From: Excoecaria cochinchinensis
Taxonomy: Eukaryota > Streptophyta > Magnoliopsida > Malpighiales > Euphorbiaceae
NCBI GenBank assembly: GCA_947683425.1
Contig: CANTUQ010000055.1
Coordinates: 23,740,001-23,804,000 of the forward strand
DNA length: 64,000 nucleotides
Reading direction: 5' to 3'
Shown: positions 34,084-45,085 of the stretch, in pieces
Position numbering within the stretch: position 1 is the stretch's first letter
How the letters are laid out: every line of letters starts with the position of its first letter
Notes under the pieces: model-generated
What the model saw: the letters and a program-made list of their open reading frames with translations, nothing else
Databases searched by the model: none
Told to the model about the DNA's origin: nothing
Program-made: the position numbers and the translations under genes

Positions 34084-34743
34084 AAAGAAGGATATTAATT
34101 TGACAACATGATAGTCGAATGATAATTAAATGTGGGTAAAATACATGTCTATAATATGCGTATGCATTAATATTAATCTATTAATTATGTATTTGCATTA
34201 TGTTATAATGCTTTGCCTTAATCTATATATGTACTTGTTTCATATGTGTGAATAATGGTGATGACCACTATAAGTGGTTGTCTTTGTCATGTATGTTTCC
34301 CCACTAAGCCATTGCGCTTAGTGCGGGTGTTTTATTCGTTCAAGTATCGATGTTAGATGTGTTGTCAAGGACATCCCACACCTTTAAGGCCAACAAGTCC
34401 ATAGTAGTTCTTTGTATAAGCTTTATATTTCGTGTATTAAAGTATTGAAAACTTATATTGTATATATATGATTTAATTATGTATTTTGATTATTATGTAA
34501 GGAAAATGGTTTATGAAAGTGAAAACTTATTAATGAACATTGTTATGTGTACAATTAAATCATGGAATATGTTAATTGTGTAATTTGATTAATAGTGTTG
34601 TAATTAAAAGAAATTTTATATTTCTAATGTTTAGATAGTTGCTATTGTAACGAATATACTTAGTTCGATAGCATTCCTCACTTGTCGTCATAAACCGGTC
34701 ATGTTATGGTACGGTTTACTACATACATGGGAGGGGTGTTATA
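34084..34743 (+). mobile_element. LTR fragment F, final piece
   Basis: Carries a diverged double hairpin (34299-34343, CCCCACTAAGCCATTGCGC...) and a degenerate LTR end GAGGGGTGTTATA. No PBS follows, so F is a solo LTR or a 3' LTR. Both nested stacks sit inside it. Confidence 0.6.
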
Positions 34744-35229
34744 TCGTAGGTTGTTTAGTTTTAGGTAAAAATATTTATATGCTTTAAAAAGGTGACATAC
34801 AACTTCTATGCCCAAAATTTGGTGTTTTCCATGAATCAAAATGAGACATTGTATACTTTTTCTAAGAACTTTCATGCCTTGTGTGAATGGTTTATTTTAT
34901 TTTGTACTTACATTTAATTTATAGCTTTTGTTTATCACTTTCCAAAGTGCTTGTTGTGATATAAGTATAGTGTGTGAGAAGAGAGATAAGGTTTATAACT
35001 CAAATTGATTAAAAAGTTTAAGGATAATTATTTGGGGCATAAATAAGAATAGAGTTTAAAGCCATCTCTGGTATCAGCCTATAAGGTTTTTCTCGATTGC
35101 TTCTGGTGGTGATTTCACAAATAAAATCTACCTTGTGGTGCCCATCACTAATCCATTTTAGCTTATTAAGAATAAGATGGAATTCCTTGAGTTATTAAGT
35201 TGAGTTTTTTATTATTTAGAAAGTAAGAT
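34744..35229. other. AT-rich spacer, nothing recognised
   Basis: Between LTR F and the hAT relic. It may include the decayed 5' part of the hAT element, but no motif supports that. Confidence 0.3.
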
Positions 35230-36505
35230 AGATTGGATAATGTGGCAAAGCAAACATAATGCTATGAGATATGTTAGGAATTCCCCTACTAGAATAAAGA
35301 AATTTAAAGAATGTGCTAAAGATAGTGTGATATTCAATGTAAAAATTCTTAGAAGTTAGATGTTACTACTAGGCGGAACTCAACTTAAGAGATGTTAAGT
35401 GTTGCTGAAAAATATGAGAAAGCTTTTAAGAAATTTGAGTCTCTAGGTCCATATTTCAAGCTTGAAGTTGAAGTACCTAATGGTGGTGGAATTTCTTTTG
35501 TAGATTGGGCGACTGCCAGGAGATTGAGTGGTATGTTATAATATTTTTGTGATGCTACCATGGGCATTTCTAGGTCATTATATGTAACATTTGACACTTT
35601 TTTAACTAAAACTAGCGACCTACTTGGATCGTTTTTAAAATGGACTTGTAATGATGATTTAGAGATTAGAGCCATGGGTTTAGGGATGAAGGAAAAGTTT
35701 GATAAATATTAGGTGACAATGAAAAGATGAATAGACTTATTTATATTGCAACTACATTTAATCCCTAAGAAAATTTTCAGGCAATGGAATTTGCTTTTTG
35801 TAATTTCATGGTAATGTTGATGGTAAGAAATTGTTTAAGGGAGTAAGGAATTCAATTTTTGAATTGTTTCATGAGTAAAAAAGTATGGTTCAACTTGAAA
35901 GTGGTCATTCTTCACAATCATATAGGAGTCCTTCAAGTAATTTTGAGCTTAATGACTCTAGTGTAGGAACAAAAAGGAGGTTGAAATGTGTCTTTAGAGA
36001 AGAATATAAGAGACAATGAAGATGAAGATTTTAGTGAGATGAGGAAGACTAAGTTGGATACCTATTTGGAGGTGTCTTTAATGAGATTAGGGAGACTAAG
36101 TTGAATGTAAGGAGGTTGAATTAAAGGTCTATTTAGAGAAGAATATAATTGACAAAAGGAAAATGAAGATTTTAGTGAGATGAGGAAGATTGAGAAAATC
36201 AAGAAGATTTTGATATTTTAATATGGCGGAGGGTGAACCTTGAGAGGATTCCCGTTCTTACACATATGGCTAGAGATATTTTGGTTGTTTCTTTTTTTAT
36301 AGTCACTTCAGAATCCGCATTCAACAATGGAGGGAGAGTTCTCTATTAATTTAGGAGCTCTTTGACTCCTGAAGTAGTAGAAAATTTGATTTGTGTACAA
36401 GATAGTCTTCGAAATGGTATTGAATTGGAGATTGAAGAAGATTTGGAGGAAGTTGAAAGGCATGAAAATGATAAGTCAAACCTACAACTACTAGTGGATT
36501 GATTT
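35230..36505 (+). pseudogene. Decayed hAT-family transposase (zf-BED/RICESLEEPER type)
   Basis: Pieces of an hAT transposase appear in order across several frames: HNAMRYVRNSPTRIKKFKEC (35258-35320), then a catalytic-region stretch from 35395 (EKYEKAFKKFESLGPYFKLE, then DWATARRLSGML), then GLGMKEKFDKY near 35677. The C-terminal dimerisation domain is at 36236-36500 (RIPVLTHMARDILVV, then FRSSLTPEVVENLICVQDSL). Stops and indels break every part. The N-terminal BED zinc finger and terminal inverted repeats were not found. hAT enzymes cut and paste DNA with 8-bp TSDs; this one is dead. Confidence 0.8.
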
Positions 36506-37234
36506 TATATTTTAAAATTGAAATGGTATTTTCATTTTATTTATACGTGCTTTGAATGTTCAGATTTGTCAATTGTCTATTTTGGTGGAAATGGAACAAC
36601 ATTCATTGAGTAATAATTCTCATTCTATAGGTATTTTCTCTTTGTAAATTACCATATTTTGAGATACTAATTATATGTGTACGTATTTATCAATTATTAA
36701 TATTTGTTATTTTTAATTGATGATTTGGGACTTGGATTGAAGGAAAGTTGATATGGAATGAATTTTGAACGAAGATGAAGAATTTCCTTTTGGAGTTTTA
36801 TTAGAATATGTATTTTGAATTGTATTTTTTTTAGAAATTGCATTTTATTTTTAATAGTACCAACATTAGAAAATTGGGTTGTATCTTTTATTTGAACTTA
36901 TATACTTTTTTTCAAATTGGATTGTAATTTTATTTCCACTAGAATTTTTTTTTGATGTATGATTTGTACAATGTTCAAAAATAATTTATAATTTTTTTAT
37001 TATAAAATATAAAATAAATTAATCATATAATCGAATCAAACGAATTGAATATTTCAATTTGATTTTAATTCGGTTATAATAGTATTTTGATTTAGATTTG
37101 GAATGGAAAATTTTCAATATATTTCATGGCTTCGCAACCATACTCAGGGCCAAGAGGTAGCATTTGGCAGCTGTTATCGCAATGGCAAACCTGTAATATA
37201 TCTAAAAGCCAGGTTCATTTCTATCCGTAATCCT
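36506..37234. other. AT-rich upstream region of the thioredoxin gene
   Basis: No coding frame supported. It ends at the TATA box. Confidence 0.4.
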
Positions 37235-37242
37235 TATATAAA
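37235..37242 (+). promoter_or_regulatory. TATA box of the thioredoxin h gene
   Basis: TATATAAA, 130 bases before the start codon, implying a 5' UTR of about 100 nt. Confidence 0.65.
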
Positions 37243-37371
37243 TGAGCCTATAACGCCAAATCGCCATTACTTAATTTATACGCAAAGAGAAATTGGTATC
37301 TGGAAATAACTAAAAAAGAAAATCTTTTTATTGTGTGTTGCTTTGAAGAAGTTAGAGAATTTCAAAGAGAC

Positions 37372-38547
37372 ATGGCGGCAGAAGGACAAGTAATTGGTTG
37401 TCACACTGTTGAAGCATGGAACGAGCAGCTGGAGAAGGGAAATGAATCGAAGAAGCTGGTATTTTTTTTTTTTTTCTGAGGTTTGATTTATGATGCCAAT
37501 TTGATTATTTTGTTGATTAAATTGTTATTTTGAATGCGTTAGCTTCTTTTTTTTTTTTTTTTGAATAATGGGTTCAGTTCTCTTAGATTTATATGCCTAG
37601 GTTTTGCTTAATCATGGTTCATCTGTGTATGCATAAATAAGAGGATTGATTTATTCTGGATTTCTCTGTTTGATTTCGTGTTTATGGATACACTTTCATG
37701 TGAATTTTGCATGGAGAAGTCCGCGAAATATATATTTTCAGAAGCAAACAAAGCCCTTGATTTTGAATGAATTGGAAGGTTCGGTTTGATAGTTACATGC
37801 TGATTGGGCTTCGTTTGATGAGGATCTGAACTTGGGCCTGTTCGGCTTTTCAAATTAATGTCTTTATGCGTATTGGGCTTTATTGGCTGCTTTGTTACAA
37901 TAATTCAGTTGAGGTTTTGCTTTGTGGGATTAGGTCTGTGATGATAAATTAGGCGGTGGGCATAATCTAGGGTGAAGGATAAGTGGTTATTAGTTTAATT
38001 ATAGGGACATTTTTATTTTTGGGGTGTTTTAAAAAAGTATTTAGAGTTTTAGGGTGTTTCAAAATTTATTTTGAGTTTTGGGGTATTTAGCCCATTTCCG
38101 CAAGAATTTCTTGCGGAAATGGGCAATTCATTTTTTTTTTTTTAAATTTATGGGCAAAAGCTGCATTTTGCAGCCTTTGCCCAACCCAATCCATTTCCGC
38201 AACAATTTGTTGCGGAAATGGATTGATTTAATTTAATTTTTTTTTTTTTTAAATGGGGAAGCTCAGCCAACCGGCAGCCACTTGGCTGCCGGTTGCCCCC
38301 CACCCACACCCAAAAAATAAAATCCCTTTTTTATAATAAAAAAATATAAATTCAATTTTTTTTTATTTATTAATATGAATAAATATTTTTCTTACTCAAT
38401 TCAATAAATAGGATAAAAAAATTATAGTTTAATTACAATTTATTAAAACAAAAAATTAGTAATATTTGTCCAATTAAAATAATTCAAAATAAAAATAATA
38501 TATTTATTATGTACATAATTAAAATTGAATAATATTTTCGTTTTAAT

Positions 38548-38606
<59 letters not shown>

Positions 38607-40103
38607 CGTGTATTATATTATTCAATTTTAAATATTATTAAATTTTAATTAAACGAAAATATTATTCAATTTTAATTATGTACATAATAAATATATTATT
38701 TTTATTTTGAATTATTTTAATTGGACAAATATTACTAATTTTTTGTTTTAATAAATTGTAATTAAACTATAATTTTTTTATCCTATTTATTGAATTGAGT
38801 AAGAAAAATATTTATTCATATTAATAAATAAATAAAAAATTGAATTTATATTTTTTTATTATAAAAAAGGGATTTTATTTTTTGGGTGTGGGTGGGGGGC
38901 AAACGGCAGCCAAGTGGCTGCCGGTTGGCTGAGGGGAAGCTGTTAGCTTCCCCATTTAAAAAAAAAAAATTTAAATTAAATCAATCCATTTCCGCAACAA
39001 ATTGTTGCGGAAATGGATTGGGTTGGGCAAAGGCTGCAAAATGCAGCTTTTGCCCATAAATTTAAAAAAAAATAAATAAATTGCCCATTTCCGCAAGAAA
39101 TTCTTGCGGAAATGGGCTAAATACCCCAAAACTCAAAAATAAATTTTGAAATACCCTAAAACTCTAAATACTTTTTTAAAACACCCCAAAAATAAAAATG
39201 TCCCTTAATTATATAGGTTTTTTCTTTGATCTTTTCTTATGGTGTATACTAAAGGACAATGTACTTCACTACTTAATTAATTGCATACTTCCAGACTTCA
39301 ATTATGAGTTTTTGCTATAAAAAAAATGCTGTTTTTATAGGTACTTTTCTATAGGAGAAATGTTTTTTAAATTTATATTTTTTGAAAAAAAAAAAAAAAT
39401 TCATTCTTGCAACATTTTTTTCATTAGAAGCTAGATTGCTCCTGAAAATTTAAAGCTTTAGGATTTGACTGGGATGAATTAGCATATCTGAGGCCTTTCC
39501 ACATCAGAACGTCCTTGTTTGTGCGCAAATGATAGACCGAGTGCAATTCATGGCAGTCAACAACAATTTCACTGCTGCAAGTCACTTATGAGTGGGTTCT
39601 CTTAAAAAACAAGTAACTGATTGCCTTGAAAATTAATCTCATAAAACTATTTGATAATGTTTCACCAAGCAATTGCAGTTGATGAGGATACGCTACACAT
39701 TCTTTTACAATATATTGTTTTCTTGATTGATTTTCAGCTCTTGGTTTGATGCAGGTGGTAGTTGATTTTACTGCTTCATGGTGCGGGCCATGTCGTTTCA
39801 TTTCTCCCTTCTTGGTAGAGTTGGCCAAGAAATTGCCAAATGCTGTCTTCCTGAAGGTGGATGTGGATGAATTGAAGGTATGTGTGAAAGTAGAAAGTCC
39901 TTCAGTTTATTAGATGCAAAATGGTCTGCTGAATAATGTTATGGTATTCTTGCTTGCAGTCGGTCGCACAGGATTGGGCTGTCGAAGCAATGCCAACTTT
40001 CATGTTCCTGAAAGAGGGGAAGATTGTGGGCAAGGTTGTGGGAGCAAAGAAAGATGAATTGCAGCAGACTATAGCAAAGCATCTGGCTTCTGCTTCTGCT
40101 TGA
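37372..40103 (+). CDS. TRXh: Thioredoxin h-type, three exons
   Basis: Exons 37372-37458, 39755-39877 and 39960-40103, all joined in phase 0 with GT...AG introns, give a 117-residue protein, a normal size for cytosolic h-type thioredoxins (about 112-120). The redox site WCGPC (residues 38-42) and the cis-proline segment AMPTF (Pro82) are intact, as are VVDFTASW before the active site and FLKEGKIVGKVVGA at the C-terminal half. There is no transit peptide, so a cytosolic location is expected. The protein reduces disulfides in target proteins and is recycled by NADPH-thioredoxin reductase. The start matches the usual MAAEGQVIGCHTVE opening. Intron 1 is enlarged to 2,296 bp by a foldback transposon. 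This is the only apparently functional host gene here. Confidence 0.95.
38004..39204. mobile_element. Foldback MULE-like element in thioredoxin intron 1
   Basis: A 1,201-bp inverted repeat. The left arm begins GGGACATTTTTATTTTTGGG and the right arm ends with its complement. Both sides carry the 9-bp TSD TTAATTATA (37995-38003, 39205-39213), the length used by Mutator-like elements. The arms of about 550-590 bp meet at an (AT)n tract near 38552-38602. Each arm holds smaller palindromes (ATTTCCGCAA...TTGCGGAAAT twice; CCGGCAGCC...GGCTGCCGG). No transposase is encoded. Confidence 0.9.
38552..38602. repeat. (AT)n tract at the centre of the foldback element
   Basis: About 25 AT dinucleotides forming the apex of the large inverted repeat. 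Confidence 0.95.
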
Positions 40104-40890
40104 AACTTATAATTTCCATATGCCTTTTACTATTAGACATTTGTAACATCTGCTATTCAAACTATTGTCGTTTTATATAAACCAGTGATGGCTACTTTCG
40201 GTTTTCCAACCTGTGATGTGTACAGGTATTAAATGGACGAGTGATGGCTACTGTTAGTTAATCGTCATGGTCTGCATTATGTTGTTGTTTTGTTACTTGA
40301 ACTGCTTGTGCTTTGGCTTTTACTAAAAAGTGTGCTTGGAAATGCTCTCTTGATAGTTTTCTTTTCACCAAGGTATTATTAGCAGTATGCCCTACTTGAA
40401 TAGAAAACTTTATCGTATATATGAATTTATTTTTAATTTATAAAAAAAAAGGCTAAATTCATGTGTTAATGTTATGTTATGAATAGCTTTAATTTGTTAT
40501 TATATTTTAAATTAATAAATATAGCATTTGTTATTATAAATGCAGTGCAAAAACATTCATGAAAGAGTTAGTAAAGTAGATATTTATGGCATTTAATGTG
40601 TTAATAACTAAATATTTTTAGTTATAATATTAATAAAATAGGACATTGTCGATACGGATATACTAGCACATGCTATATTTTTTGAAAGATTTAAGCAATT
40701 ATTCTCATAAATGTGATCATAAAAACAATCAAAACTAATATGTGAATACTTGTTAGAAGAACAGGTACATTGGAGAGCTGTCATGAAAATCTTCACATGA
40801 ATATTAGATTTATTTGCTACAAGTATTTTCAAATTTGATATCACCAAAGTTATGTTAAATAGTGAGTTATATATTTTGACTTTATAAGTA
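40104..40890. other. 3' UTR and intergenic DNA after thioredoxin
   Basis: The first 100-200 bases are the likely 3' UTR (TTTGTAACAT and TATATAAACC near 40140-40185). No perfect AATAAA was noticed close to the stop. The rest is AT-rich without genes. Confidence 0.5.
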
Positions 40891-43210
40891 CATTATAAGA
40901 AAAACACAGATTAACGAAAGAATTTACCGATGGAAATCCGTTGTCAAACCAATTTAGCGACGGAATTTATAGACAGAAGATGCCGTCGATGTCGTGGTCG
41001 TTATTAATTTTTGGGACATAATTTTTTTCGTCGCCAATATTTATTGACGGAAATGTTATTTCCGTTGGTAAATTTTGACGGAAAAGTAATTTTCGTCGCA
41101 TAATTTTACGATGGAAAAGCAGTTTTCGTCATTAACTTTAGCAACGGTAAATGCTATTTCATCACAAATGTTACTACGGGACGACTTGTTTCGTCGTAAT
41201 TTTTTACGACGGAAACATATATTTCGTCGCAAAATTTACCAAGGGAAATAGCAATTCTGTGGCAAAAAATTATGGAATTTTAATTTTTTAATTTTTGTTT
41301 AATTTTTAAATGATAGAATCATCAATAGTATAAAAATTATAATGGAAAAAAATAATATAATTGAAAATATATTAATTAAAATAAATAATTTTGGTATAAA
41401 CGTAACAATAATGCATAAAAATAAGTATAATTATAATACCATCACTGATACTAGACTGATCTAATTCGAACGACATAATATCAGTAATTATACAGAAAAA
41501 ATAAAGTAAATAAATATAATTACAAAGTTGTTTTGCTGTACGCGAGACACAAGGCTCTACCTTGTGCTAGCAGTGATTGATCTATCGACAAAATTGGTAG
41601 CCTCTGCAGCTCTTAGAAATGAACTCTTCGAGTAGTCATGTTGAAATGGCCAGAATATCTCCTTCAAATTCCTTAAAATCAACAGAAAGATTGAAAATTT
41701 CGTAATATTCGGTGCCTAAGAACTAGATAACTATGCTTTGCCCCCTCCAAACTTTTAGAAAAAATTTTGTAATGGGTATGTAATTTTCCAAACTTTTAGA
41801 AAAAAAAATTATAATGGGTTTGTAATTTTCAAAAATTGTCATGAGAAAAAAAATTGTAGTATAATTTCTAAGATGACATGAGAAAAAAATTGTAATTATC
41901 AATCTACCTTGTTCATCAACAAAAGATAGATCAGCAAGCAAATCAACTAAAACATAGACTAATGTCATGTATATATAGATTCTTCAAGGGCAAAGCAGTA
42001 GAGGAGGTGCTTATCATAGACTTATAGATGAAACACAATTAGAAATACTGTCAATACACCAAACCAATACAGTAAAAGCAATTAAGTTGACTTTAAGCCT
42101 ATCATAACATTTCTCATAAGAATCATACTTCACAGGAGTCAGAACTTAATTCTCATAAGAATCATCTTTAACCAAGGTTTAGAAATTTTAATAACTGAAA
42201 ACAACTTCACAGGAGTCATAACTTCTTTCAAAATTCAATACATCATACTTAACCCCTTCCATTTTTTTCCGCATTCTTGGCCTTGTGCTATAATCATAAC
42301 CATGGATTATCATTTTTCCAACACTTCACCACACTTCAGCAAGTACACTGCAAGATATAACTCACCTGTCAATCCAACAAAGTTGAAAATTTTAGTTGTC
42401 TTGAGATGCAAAAGTAAGCATTTTGGCACAGACTTTGGCCGATGCCAATAGAAACGATCAAAACCTCGTCCACTATCTTTAGGCACTACAAATCCCTGAG
42501 CAACAAATAAATTATGATTCTTAGGCACTCACAAAACTAAGAAGATTTTAAATATGAAATAAGACTATATCACAACTTATCTCAGGGAAAACAAGGACTT
42601 CAAGATTTGAAGAGCACTCAAGTAAGTTGGGTAACAAATCCCAATCATTTTAAACAATGGCCAAAACTTAAAGGACAGAGCAACTAGAAAACAGCCTATA
42701 CACTAAATCATCATCCACATATATAACACCGGCTAGCAAGTCATCTACTTTAAAGATTTTTGAGAAACACTTGAGACCCATGAACAGAAATAAATAACAT
42801 TCTGAATCAAAGAGTCACCAAAGACATACTTCACACCGAAAAATAAAAATCAAACCTTGCATAAATAGTGATGCACATAAATGAAAAAAATAGAAAAATA
42901 TACAATGAATATATGCAACAAATCCAAAAAAAATGAAAAAAAGGCAAAAAAATGAATTTGACCAAGTGGGATGGACGAGCGCTAGGAGTGGTGCGGGACG
43001 AGCAGCGACAGGCGAGCGGCGGTGGGAGCGGCAGACTGACAACACGAGAGGGAGACAATGAGTGACGGCGAGGGGAGAAGGGGCGAAGGTGGAGCAGATC
43101 TGCATTGGGCCGAGAGAGAGAGGGAGGGAAGGAGAGAGAGAAAAAGAAGGGAAGGGAAGAAGAGAGAAAAGGGGGGATTTTTAATTTATATACTGAACAT
43201 TTAGCGACAG
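40891..43210. mobile_element. Truncated CACTA (En/Spm) element
   Basis: The left end CATTATAAGAAAAACA is a mutated form of the common CACTACAAGAAAAA terminus. It is followed by dense subterminal words, GACGGAAAT and TTTCGTCGC in both orientations (40925-41260), a hallmark of CACTA ends. One more such word (TTAGCGACAGAAA) lies at 43200. The middle is AT-rich with a GC-rich patch at 42960-43130 and no recognised transposase. The right terminus is missing where Tat element G begins. Confidence 0.75.
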
Positions 43211-43425
43211 AAAATAAAAAATAAAATATAAATATAAAATATAAATATAAATAAAAGGAATAAAAAATAAGAGTAAAAATGCAAATTTTTGAATTAAAAT
43301 TTTTGGAGGAACAAAAGAGATTTTCGATAAGGAAAATATCATTTTTGACACCTTTACTTGTGGCAAGTATCACCTTCATCATCGGCTAATCCTGATCTTG
43401 GACTGCCTCGGGACCCAGTGTTTAC
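43211..43425 (-). repeat. Truncated 3' LTR of Tat element G
   Basis: The LTR start (minus strand) TGTAAACACTGGGTCCCGAG is at 43425. Only about 150-200 bases of LTR-like sequence remain before CACTA-type sequence at 43200. The exact junction is not resolved. A complete LTR of this group is about 2.1 kb. Confidence 0.65.
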
Positions 43426-43440
43426 AGTTGGCCCCAATTT
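43426..43440 (-). other. Polypurine tract of element G
   Basis: The minus strand reads AAAATTGGGGCCAAC directly before the LTR start. H has the equivalent AAACTGGGGGCAAC at 54473-54486. Confidence 0.75.
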
Positions 43441-43559
43441 TGGGGAACCTAGAATTTAGGTGCCTAGGTGAGCTAAAATTCAGAAAAGGGAGAGAGGAAC
43501 GAAGAGCGTACCTGAGGCGGTGACCTGCCTGCTGCGTTGTCATCCCCGATTGCCGTGAT

Positions 43560-44150
43560 TAGTTCCTTACCAGCTTGTCGGTGTTCAAAACCATTGCCGG
43601 GTTATGTGATTGATGAACGTCAGCTTGTCGACACGTGAAACCACAGTTGAGTTGCATGATTGATAGACGCCAATTTATGGGCGTGTGAAATCACGGTTGG
43701 GCGACTGATAAACATCGGCTTGTAGGTGTGTGAAACCGCCAGATTTTAAAGAATGTGATTGATGAAACACTAGCTTATCGGTGTGTGCAACCACAGCTGA
43801 GCGACTGATAAACACCAGCTTGTCGGTGTGTGAAGCCTCCAGACTTTGAAGAACGTGATTGATGAAACACGAGCTTATCGGTATGTGAAAACACGACTGA
43901 GTGACTGATAAACACCAGCTTGTTGGTGTGTGAAGCCTCCAGACTTTGAAGAATGTGATTGATAAAACACCAGCTTGTCAGTGTGTAAAACCACGGCTGA
44001 GTGACTGATAAACACCAGCTTATCGGTGTGTGAACCCTCCGGACTTTGAAGAACGTGATTGATGAAACACCAGCTTGTCAGTGTGTGAAACCACGATTGA
44101 GCGACTGATAAACACCAGCTTGTCGGTGTGTGAAGCTGCCAGACTTTTCC
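43560..44150. repeat. 100-bp tandem repeat in 3' UTR of G
   Basis: The landmark GAA(C/T)GTGATTGAT recurs at exact 100-bp spacing (about 43751, 43851, 43951, 44051). Each unit has two 50-bp halves carrying CACCAGCTTGTCGGTGTGTG. The leftmost units are diverged. The right part is read by a spurious minus-strand frame (43875-44237). Confidence 0.9.
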
Positions 44151-44504
44151 TGCGAAGTCAAAAGAAATCCGTATGCAAGGGTAAGTTATGCATGTGAACG
44201 TGCATATGTTATGTGAAATGCAAGTGACACCACTCATTCGAGTGGCCCGGGTGTCTAGGCGTGATAATCTCGACTACAATGATTCAGGGCCCGGTTCACT
44301 CGATCATTCCCCCAAGGACTTGAAAGTGTTATCTTGGCCTAGGGACTCTGACCCATCTCTTGAATTCTGCATCATCTTGTCTGAAAGGGATTGTCCGAGG
44401 TGATGCTGCCTTATCGCTCCAAGCATCAGGATTCTATACCTCATCCGTCCAAAGGGAGGTCATCTGAAGTGCCACCGCCTTATCGCTCTGGGCATCGGAA
44501 GTCA

Positions 44505-44660
44505 TTGATTAAAGGTAGTGTGTCCCTTGTGGATTTTCACACTAGCTTTTCTTCGCGGGAAGTGCATCCTTTCCAGATTTTCACACAACCCTGTGCCTAA
44601 TTTTTGCCTAGAATGGACGGCTTTTATTCATTTTATTTTTTTATAGGGCAGACTGCCTAT
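44505..44660 (+). pseudogene. Relic of the antisense accessory gene in G
   Basis: The stretch from AAAGGTAGTGTGTCCCTTG to CCTGTGCCTAATTTTTGCC closely matches 59348-59440 of H. In H that stretch lies inside the intron of the antisense DUF7745/PMD-like gene. Neither exon is recognisable in G, so the accessory module was deleted here, leaving an intron scar. Confidence 0.7.
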
Positions 44661-45085
44661 TCCTAGGTTTTCACCCTGCCCTTTGGCCTAATTTTTTCTT
44701 AGAGCGTAAGTTACTATTTTCATCTCTAATGGACTCACTTTTTTTTTTTTATGGATAAAGCTCCTCACCGGCTACAGCAACGATGGATAAATTGTGCGCA
44801 TTCAATGGGAAGCGATGTATTACCTTCTCGGAGAAAACTATTGACCTTTTTTGAACGAAAAGAATTACTCTAAGCGTATAATTGCATACATGTACATGTT
44901 TTGGTGCGATTTCATTACGCATGATCATTATCTAACATTAAGCTCGAAATACCAGACCACATCTAATCTCGAGATGGATCTTGAAAGCGTCACAACTTCT
45001 GTTATCAATCAGCCCTCTCAGGTTTTCTTGATTGAACATTTTCTCTCAAGATTTATTTTCCTTGCTATTATTATATTTTTAGCCT

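Noticed and set aside
37103..37309. 68-codon ORF upstream of thioredoxin
   Set aside because: It overlaps the TATA box and predicted transcription start of the thioredoxin gene and has no family resemblance I recognise.
38443..38625. ORF of repeated Ile-Tyr
   Set aside because: Translation of the (AT)n tract in the foldback element.
42310..42528. 72-codon minus-strand ORF inside the CACTA element as a transposase piece
   Set aside because: No CACTA transposase motif recognised and no neighbouring exons found.
44188..44600. Plus-strand ORFs near the G 3' UTR as a host gene
   Set aside because: They overlap the relic that matches the intron of the H antisense gene; no exon structure or family match.
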